A stretch of 64,000 bases of DNA from Akebia trifoliata (Eukaryota > Streptophyta > Magnoliopsida > Ranunculales > Lardizabalaceae), in assembly GCA_017979445.1 (NCBI GenBank), contig CM030716.1:8865974-8929973 (forward strand), in the 5' to 3' direction. The notes below the pieces were generated by a model. The model searched no databases. It saw only the letters and a program-made list of their open reading frames with translations, and was not told the DNA's origin. The position numbers and the translations under genes are program-made. Of the stretch, positions 23,301 to 32,432 are shown piece after piece. How positions within the stretch are numbered: the first letter of the stretch is position 1; the number at the start of each line of letters is the position of its first letter.

Positions 23301-26300
23301 CTTACTCAACTAAACTCAAAACCCAATGCAACAAAGTAAATTCATTAGTAAGCATCTTACCCAAAGTAGATCTTCCCAAACTAAATGAGGATTCATGATT
23401 ATAAAGAAACCTATGTACACAAAGGCATTAGGATAAATGGTTATCAACAAACATATGTATGGAAAATGCCTTACATAACCATAAGAAGTTCATATTGATG
23501 ATTAATGACTCATCCAACCTTGTATTTGTTCCATGTAATCTTCAACTCTATGTGACATATTCAAACTCTTTTGCCTATTCATTAGAAATCTCTAAAACCG
23601 TAATCTTCAACTCTATGTGAAGTTCATATTTGGAGCTAGGATCAAGGTTTTTGAATTCTTTAAACCTTAGAAGAAAATGTATCAAATGGGTTTAAGCTTA
23701 ATAAACTTTTTTAGTTGGATTTAAATGTTCAACTACAAAGGATTGAAATAATGAACACAACAATCATTCGGTCCCAATATAAAAATTATTATAAAGTTTT
23801 AAACTTTCCTCTAAGGCTTGAACTTTGATTTCCAAAAAAACAAAAAACAGAATAATTAAATCAATAAAAACCTCACTTTTAACACAAAAGCAAGAACTTC
23901 TAATTTCGAACCAAAAATAGAACACCAACCTTTAATAGAAGTAAATGTATATCATCCAAAGTTATATGAAATTGGAGGTAATTTGTAATTCTCTGTTTGT
24001 TACTTATTTATAATGAAACTAGTGTTATTAGCTGCCAAGTGGTTCTTAGAGTTCCTGATGAAATACGTTAAATCCCTACAAAGAAAACACTAGTAACTCA
24101 TATTACAAGAGAGAGTAATGAATTACAAGTTTTTTCTCCATGAGTTTTATGCCATTGAATGATTGTACTATAGCATGACTTACGTGGCAGGACATCATTC
24201 TTATCATTGGCATTTATTATTATTCTACGATGATCTTCGTGTGTAGGATAAGAGTTCCATATCCATTTCAATGGGGAGCACCTACATTTGATGGTGGTGA
24301 AGCATTTGCCATGATGCATGCTTCATTTGTAGCTCTTGTTGGGGTCAGTTTACTTTCTTCACTGTGCTAACACAACTAGGTACTCTGTTGGGTTTTTTTG
24401 CTACTCTCCTCATTTAGCTTGGAATTCTCTTCATATGGTTATCACTTTGCAATCCTATGTACCCCGTACACAGTATTAAGAGCAGATTCATGTGGAACAA
24501 GTTCTTCACATGAATGGAGGAGAAAAATAAGCCAACTATGCTAATAACTCCATACTTAAAGTATCTCTTCTCTCTCTCTCACACACACACACGCACACAC
24601 ACATACAAACTGAATGATTATTGGGCACATGAAGCTCACTGTATTCGTAAAGTTTTGCCGATTCTGGTTCACAAGTGTTGTGGTCATTTTGTGTTTCGGC
24701 CCCATTTGATCTTTTCCCTTCTTTTGGTTGCATCTTTTGGGCTTCTCACCTTGTCTTGGTCAAAGCCATTTCCAATATTCTCCTCTTGGATTTATCTGGT
24801 TGAATGTAATCAAAGATGTATTATTTGATCTGCCACCATTCAAAACATGCCATGCGGAATTTTATTTTTGATGGATCGGAATTATGATGTTTCATTTGTA
24901 TATCATGTCCTAAATACTTTGAGGGTATTATATGGAAACTCTATTACAAAGTAAATATTGATTTTTATAATTTGATGATTATTGTTAACAAAGTATAGTG
25001 TTTGACAAATTTGTACCTCACATTATTCCAAGTCAATGGGTTAAGTTGAATGTTGATGGGAGTATCTCTGGTTAACCTCGTTGAGGTACATGTTGGAATT
25101 TGGGTATGATATGAGCAGACATTCGATGATTCATACATTTTTCTGAAATAGTTTGCATTTGTATAGGAAAGAGTCATTTGCCATTGGAAATTATTACATA
25201 TACAACTTCTAGAAGGTCATTGCATTACAGAAGGGATACTAGATTATGTTGGTTCTGTATATATTTTGAGATGTAAATACTATCTATCTTTATTGTTTTG
25301 GATGTCTATAAGTTTGGTTGAAATATTGCAATGCAAGGTGGTGGGTTCTAGTCATGGTTTGTGACATTGATATTGACATGAAGTGTCAGACACATGGGCA
25401 GGCACAAAACTGATAAGCCAACATCTCTATACAGTCTATTCCTTATGTTTGAGAGATACTCTTTAGAACAGTTTAGTTCAATTTAATTAGAAAATAAAGG
25501 AAATATAATCACCCTATACCAGATTTCTGGAAATAATTGCTTAAATCCTGGAATTACATGCCACTTATGAACAAATGGGGAGATGAACTCGTGTTATTGA
25601 TAGTGCCTATGATGATGATACATTTTTCAAACTGTCAACAGAGACCCTATTTTGACTATGAACTCGTGTTGTGGCTTTGATGATGATGAGTAAACTAATT
25701 CATTTGATGACTAATAATCTCTCTCTGATAAATGGTAACTTTACATGTCATCTAAGAATTTATTAGCACTCATAATTTGGTATTTTGATTTGTAGAATCC
25801 TTGTAAAGGTCACCTTGGTTAATCTAACAGACTGATTGAAAATTGCAATAGCAAAGATCAATGAAGGAGAGACTATCTATCCACCTTATGCCTTGAAAAC
25901 TTTCTAGGGTTTCTTTGCTTTCCAAAATCCAAGTAAGGGTGTTGAAGGATCATGGTAGCCAGCTTGGTAGGTCCTTGACATTTTCAATTCCTAGATATAA
26001 GTAGTAAATGTGAAGTAATTATTTACTTGAAACTTATGCGGCGTCTCGATGTCTTCTTGATGTTGAGGTTTTATAAGTAGTAAATGGGCAAATGAAGTTG
26101 TTGTTGGCATTTAATGGCATAATGAATGGGAAATAAGTGGGACAGTGATATGGCTAGTGGCAAGTGGCAAAGAAGAATTAACAGTATAGCTAGAGGTGGC
26201 AATGGAATGGAGATAGCAACTACTTTTTCTTTGGCTTAATGCATTGATGGCAGGTTGATGGTTGCAAGGTGGCAAGCAAAATGGCAATAGAAGTGGGGAC

Positions 26301-28553
26301 AACAGCTGTGCATGTAGGGCAGCAGCTGTGTGCCTTCTAGTATAGCTCATAATCGATGTTACCATGAGCAGCCATGTAAAAAAAATGGGGAGGGAGGAAT
26401 TGTATGATTCTGGCAAGGTTCCTGCTATTGGTGTAAGCAATTTTTCATCAAAGAAGTTGGGGGATTTGTTAGAAGTAGCACGCGTGCCTCTTGCCATCAA
26501 TCAAGTTGAATGCCACCCTACATGGCACCAGATGCAGCTACGTGCATTCTGTAAATCAAAGGGAGTGCACCTATCTGTGTGTATACAAGCTTTAACAAGA
26601 CTTTTGAGTTATTAAGTTTGTTTGTTATTTTATCCTTAATTGTGAAATTTCTTTCAATGGTCTTTGTAGGGGTATTCACTGTTGGGTTCTCCAGGAACAA
26701 CATGGCTCAAGAGCGATGTCCTTAAGCATCCAGTTCTTAATATGGTTGCAGAGAAATTGGGCAAGTCAACTGCACAGGTTACTCTCCAATGGGGAATCCA
26801 AATGTGTTAGTGTACTGTCTAAGAGCACGAATGAGATGAGACTCAAGGAAAATTTTGGCGTCTTTGGCTGGTCCATTCCCGATGAGTTGTTATTGAAGTT
26901 CTTTGAGATCGAACAGGCAAGTACTTTCTGTTGTTTTACTTCTTTGCTAGAAATGCATATAAATTATCTTCATTGAACATACTTGTTTAACTGTAAGAAG
27001 GCATATTCGCATTTTAATTATGGAGTCAGATCTGTAAGTGCATCATCATGCATGGAGGCAAGGCTACTTTTAATATACTGAAGTTCGGTTGATTTTTTAA
27101 TATTTACTCTGTTTTTATTACCAATGAATATTCCAATAGTTAATGAGTCTTGTATAAAGATAAACTAGACGTGTGTGAACCAATGTAATGACAGTTGGTG
27201 GTTAGATTGATGATTTAGTTTGAGTGAGTGGATATTTGCACCTAATTCTTATGAGAAGTTAATGGGTTGAATCATACAGTCAGCTATTTATTAATTGCAG
27301 CAGTTGTGGCTAATGAGTGGAAGGATGACAATGATAAAGTCATGCCCGTTCAGCAATGGCTTGATGAGAGAAGGTTCTTGCAGGTATTCTTTTATCCAGA
27401 ACTATGTTGGATCCACATATAGATAGTCCTAATTATGAACCGTCTGATCAATGATTTCAGTTTTCTTACTTTTTTTCCAAAAATAAGGATTAATTTTAAT
27501 TTTTGAGGAGCAATGGTACTGATGTTGAAGAGAGCGAAACTCATTGGAGCAGGGTGATACACATCCGAGATCATAGTTGCCTCAATTCGCTTAGATAAGG
27601 CACAATCCATTCTAGAACAACTCTATTCTATTCGACCCAAACTTAAAAGGAACTTGCTTATTAGTATGTGTTGGAGGGATTGAAATGTGTGGCTTTGATA
27701 ATTGGTTTTATCCACTAGAATAAACAGGTTTTGTTATAAGCCTTAGAATGATGAGTGGTAGTGAGCTCGCCACGTGGTCAACTTGAAAATTGACACGTAT
27801 GAATCAGACACATTCTAATGCTTGGATTATGTGGCAATTGATAAGGGAGCGGGTTGGCCTTGTAAGTATGTAGATAATCCGTCACCTCATATTACTTTGA
27901 AAAGTTACAATCTAAGTTTGTATTCTTCTGTGGCCATACTCTAATTTCTCCATTTCTAAGAGTCTGATGTTACAATTTTTGTACCTTTTATTGTTGAAAT
28001 TTGTGCACCTATTATTCTCTTTGGTAATGCTTAGAAGCTCCAATTACTCTCTTAAGGCCTGCTTTCTTTTGTGAAAATATCCATTTCTCATAATCAAGTC
28101 TGTCAAATTAAATTCATCCTTTCCAACGATAACTTTAATGGCTTTAACAGTTGATTTTCTCTTTTGTTCCCAGGTTATGTTACTTGGGAGATTACATCAT
28201 AGAAACCTTGCGAATTTGGTGGGATATTGTGTAGAAAGAGGCCAGCATATGCTTATATACATGTACGTGAGCAAAAGGCAGTCTTGTTTCTCATTTGTAT
28301 AGTAAGTATAGATCAGCTTTTTATTTTTATGAGGAAGAATACAAGTCGTTGCAACTACAGTGGCTTTTTGGGTACTGATTTCATTTGAAATCTTATAGTA
28401 ATACACTTGCTTCCAATAGCTATTTTTTACGTGCATTATTCTTCTGACACATGGAATTTATGATGAAAACTTCTTAGTGTGGCAATAACAGCTCTCTTAT
28501 ATTATTTATTTTAAAGTCTTCAATCTGTACAAGTTGGAGGACACAGGTTAAAC

Positions 28554-28599
<46 letters not shown>

Positions 28600-31500
28600 G
28601 TTCCGTTCAGCAATAAACATTTTGGCAAAACATTTTTCAAAACATGGGTTAGAGGTTTTGGAATGGGCTGATTTTTGGTGAGGATGATCTCTACGATGAG
28701 GAGATCATCCTCACCAAAATCAGCTCATTCCAAAACTTCTAACCCCATCAAAAATGGTTTACAAAAATGGACGATTCACGATTTTTCAACTTGTAAACAT
28801 GGGGCTAGAAGTTTTGGAATGGGCAGATTTTTGGTAAGGATGATCTCCTCACCGTAGAGATCATCATCACAAAAAATCAGCCCATTCCAAAACCTCTAAC
28901 CCATGTTTTGAAAAATGTTTTGCCAAAATGTTTGTTGCTGAACGGGACCCATATATATATATATATATGAAAAAAAATTACAGCAGTGGATACAAATTCC
29001 GTCTTTATATATTGTTTTTGAAGGATATATAATAATTTTTTTTAAAAAGAAAATCGTATAGCAGCGGATTTTAATATCGGCCGCTATATGTGTTATATTT
29101 TTTTTTAATAAAAATTGACCTATTGCAGCGGATCTTAATATCCGCCGCTATATGTGTTATATTTTTTTTAAAAAAACTGACCTATTGCAGCGGATTTTAA
29201 TATCCGCCGCTATATGTATTATATTTTATTTGTTAAAAATTCGACCTATTGCAGCGGATATTAATATCCGCCGCTAAAGGTACTACCTGCAACAGCGGAA
29301 TACATTATCCGCTGCTATAGTTAGCGACGGAGGAAACAACGACGGATCTTTGGTTCCGCTGCTCATCGCCGCAATAGCTTTTACCGGCGGAAAAATTACC
29401 TTGTAGCGGCGGAAAAGTCCGCCGCTGTAGATCAAAAATGTTGTAGTGATCTGAATGTTTTGGGATAAATGATTGTACTTTTTCATTTAAAAAATGTATC
29501 TCAAGGGAATTGTGTATCCAGATACGTACAGATCTACAGTTTCCAAACTTGTCCATGTCATGAAATCATTTGAGTATGCCACCTTGCAAGTCACATGATC
29601 AAGATTCATTTCCTAAAGAACATGAGAAACACATTTTATGAAACTCATTTCCAGATCGTCTACCCATTCCAAGAGTACTAGTGTAGATATATTGAGCTTG
29701 AATGATCATTCTTCATTGAATCGGGAAAAGAAAATTTTGATTGACTTGTCAAATCAATCACAAGTAATCCTTGGAACCCTTTTAGTTATGGTACGCTAAA
29801 TCATCAGTTCATTCCAATGTGTGAAAGGTCCCTTAATGAAATCTAATTGTGTTAGGCATATTTATTAGTAATTGGCCAATTTCATGTTTAAAAAAAAAAA
29901 AAAAAACATATTTAAAGTCGCAGAAGTATTTTCTTTCTTCTTAGCTCTCTTTTATTATTATTATTCTTAATTTCTGTAATTAGTAGACTGCAGTGAATTC
30001 CTGAGTAAATCTCTATTTTTAATGGGAGAGTTTGGGGGAGACGATTACTACCACCCATTTCTTAATGGAAGAAGTTATGAAGAGATTCGAAGCTTTGTTC
30101 CTTTAGTCATCAACGCCATATCCAAGGGAATCCAGGTACTCTCACATTTGGACAATTATCTTAATCTCATTCCATAAATATCGTGCCCATTTGGATGAAG
30201 CTTAAATGACAAACACATAAATATCACAAGGTGATTTACCAAAACATGCACCGAAAATTGCAAAATTATCAAAATGGTACACTGTTCATTTTAATTTTGA
30301 AATCAGTAATTTACTATTTTTTAGAATAAAATTTTTTTTTCAACTATTTTACGAAAATTAAAAGAGGGAAAGTATTTACTATTTCAGTAATTCTCTCAAT
30401 ATTCATATCTAGGGCTGATAATGGGTTGGACCCGATCCTATTCTAATTGTGTGATGATTTTCAAACTCAATTCTAACAAAATAACTCACGGAGATGGCAT
30501 GTGCAAGAATCATAGATTTTTTCCCTCGAAATACCCAACTGCACATGTCAATGAGGATGGGGAGTTGTGTATCCCAAGGGAAAAAATATCACATTAGTGA
30601 GATTTTTAGTTATTCTGTCAGATTGAATTAGAAAATCAACACTCATTCTAGTTTCATCCTAAACCAAGTCCAACCCATCTAATGGTCAAGTATGTGCGTG
30701 TATAATGTTTATGACAATAAAAATTATAAGATGAGGTGTCCAGTCGGGTTACCAGAACCTTGCTCCTAGGGTTATCAATGGATTGAATCAGACTCAAAAT
30801 TTGATCTATTTTCAATTCGATAATTTCGAGTCTGGATTGACCATGTCGCAAACCGATAAGGAACCAATCCGATAAAATGTTAGATATTATACAAATTATT
30901 TGTTAAAATATTTGAAGGTTATTGAGATTTTACCCATCAAATTGGATTTGACCTAATCCAGTTGTTATTGGATCGGATTTGGATCTTAATATTGAGATTA
31001 GATAAAAACCCGATCGAATAAGTGCATGATCAAATGCTTATCAGAATAGTTCTAGATTTGATTTGATCCTTATCGTCTTGGTACCAAATTGACCCTAATC
31101 CGATCCGTACCCAATCCATTGACCGCCCTTTTTGCTCCCACGCTAGAGCCCATTCCTAACCTTGAAATGGGCCTAACCAGGCCCCGATTAGATAATGGTT
31201 CCGGACTTCAAGCAACACTACCCAAACTCGATCCACGACGGATTGGACTAGTCCAAAGCGCAATGAATTGACAACCATAATTAGGGTTGTAAATGGATGT
31301 TTATTGAATCGAATATAGGTATATTCGAATTCGAATCCGAAATATTTTTTCAAGATCCGAATTCGAATTTGAAATATGGAAAATGTTGGGAGCACACATC
31401 CGAATTCGAATCCAATTGACTTGTCGGATATCGGATAAAATTTGATTTGATTTGATTATGAGGTCTTTGTCTTCCACAATTCTGTCCGTAAAAATGCTAA

Positions 31501-31739
31501 TTTTTTTTCCTCAGTATCACACATCTTCAACCCTTGATTTCTACATTCAAAATCAATCATCATCAACCTTAAAGATAATTAATCAATTTCTTGCAAAGGG
31601 TCAAGGTGAGATTGAAAATGATAGGGTTTTTTGGGTTTTCTTGCAAAGGGCAAAGCTGAGGTTGAAGATGAGAGGGTTTCTTTGCTCGGGTTGAAGTTGT
31701 TGTTGTGTGTGTGTGTTTGTGTGCATGCGTGTGTGTGTG

Positions 31740-31808
<69 letters not shown>

Positions 31809-32397
31809 CTGTACTCGTCAGAAAAACTTGTTGGAGAAGAGGATCAAAATCATCGTTTTGTTGAGTTGGTCGTCCTCACAAACCCTAGCTAACAGCCAAA
31901 CTCCATTTCTCCTCTCCTTCCCTTGTGAAACATTGAATAAAGATAAAGAAATTATAGAAGAAAAAATAATATATTTATAAAAAATTAATAATGAATTATT
32001 AATAATATATAATATATTAAATTGAATTGGATTTTTACAGATTTGCATGTACTAACATCCCAATTCATATCCGAAATATATTTGAATCCTAAAATATATT
32101 TGAATTCGAATTTGATATCCAATATCTAAAATTTTTGGATAATATCCCATACCAATTCGGATTTTCGAATATCCATTGACAAGCCTAACCATACTTACAT
32201 CTTTTATGAAAGCAATATAAATTACACAACTAGCTTATTTAATAATCTAATTTCTATATTTTAAAACTCATCTAATTTGAGTTTTCATGTGCACCCATTC
32301 TCACAAATAATTACTCAAATTCGTAACATAAAATTAGGATTTACCTTAAAAAAAAATAGTATCATGAATGAAGTAATAATGGATAATTGCATTGGTT

Positions 32398-32432
<35 letters not shown>

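Larger units (their letters stand above)
19844..29448 (+). mobile_element. Complete non-autonomous CACTA transposon carrying captured exons (9,605 bp)
   Basis: Left terminus CACTACAACATTTTTGA, and the right terminus is its exact inverse TCAAAAATGTTGTAGTG. A 3-bp target duplication ATC flanks it (19841-19843 and 29449-29451), the size CACTA elements make. Palindromic sub-terminal arrays lie at both ends. The interior holds a CT-rich leader, a LINE 3' tail, three 33-bp tandem repeats, and + strand exon fragments of a nucleobase transporter, an aldo-keto reductase, a receptor kinase and unrecognised genes. No transposase (TNPD-like) frame is present, so movement would need a partner element. It sits in intron 2 of the GDSL gene in the same direction as its captured exons. 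Confidence 0.93.

Noticed and set aside
26111..26500. 129-codon minus-strand frame
   Set aside because: Overlaps the antisense of the aldo-keto reductase exon and simple sequence; no recognisable domain.
31705..31980. Arg-Glu-rich open frames
   Set aside because: They are translations of a GA microsatellite.
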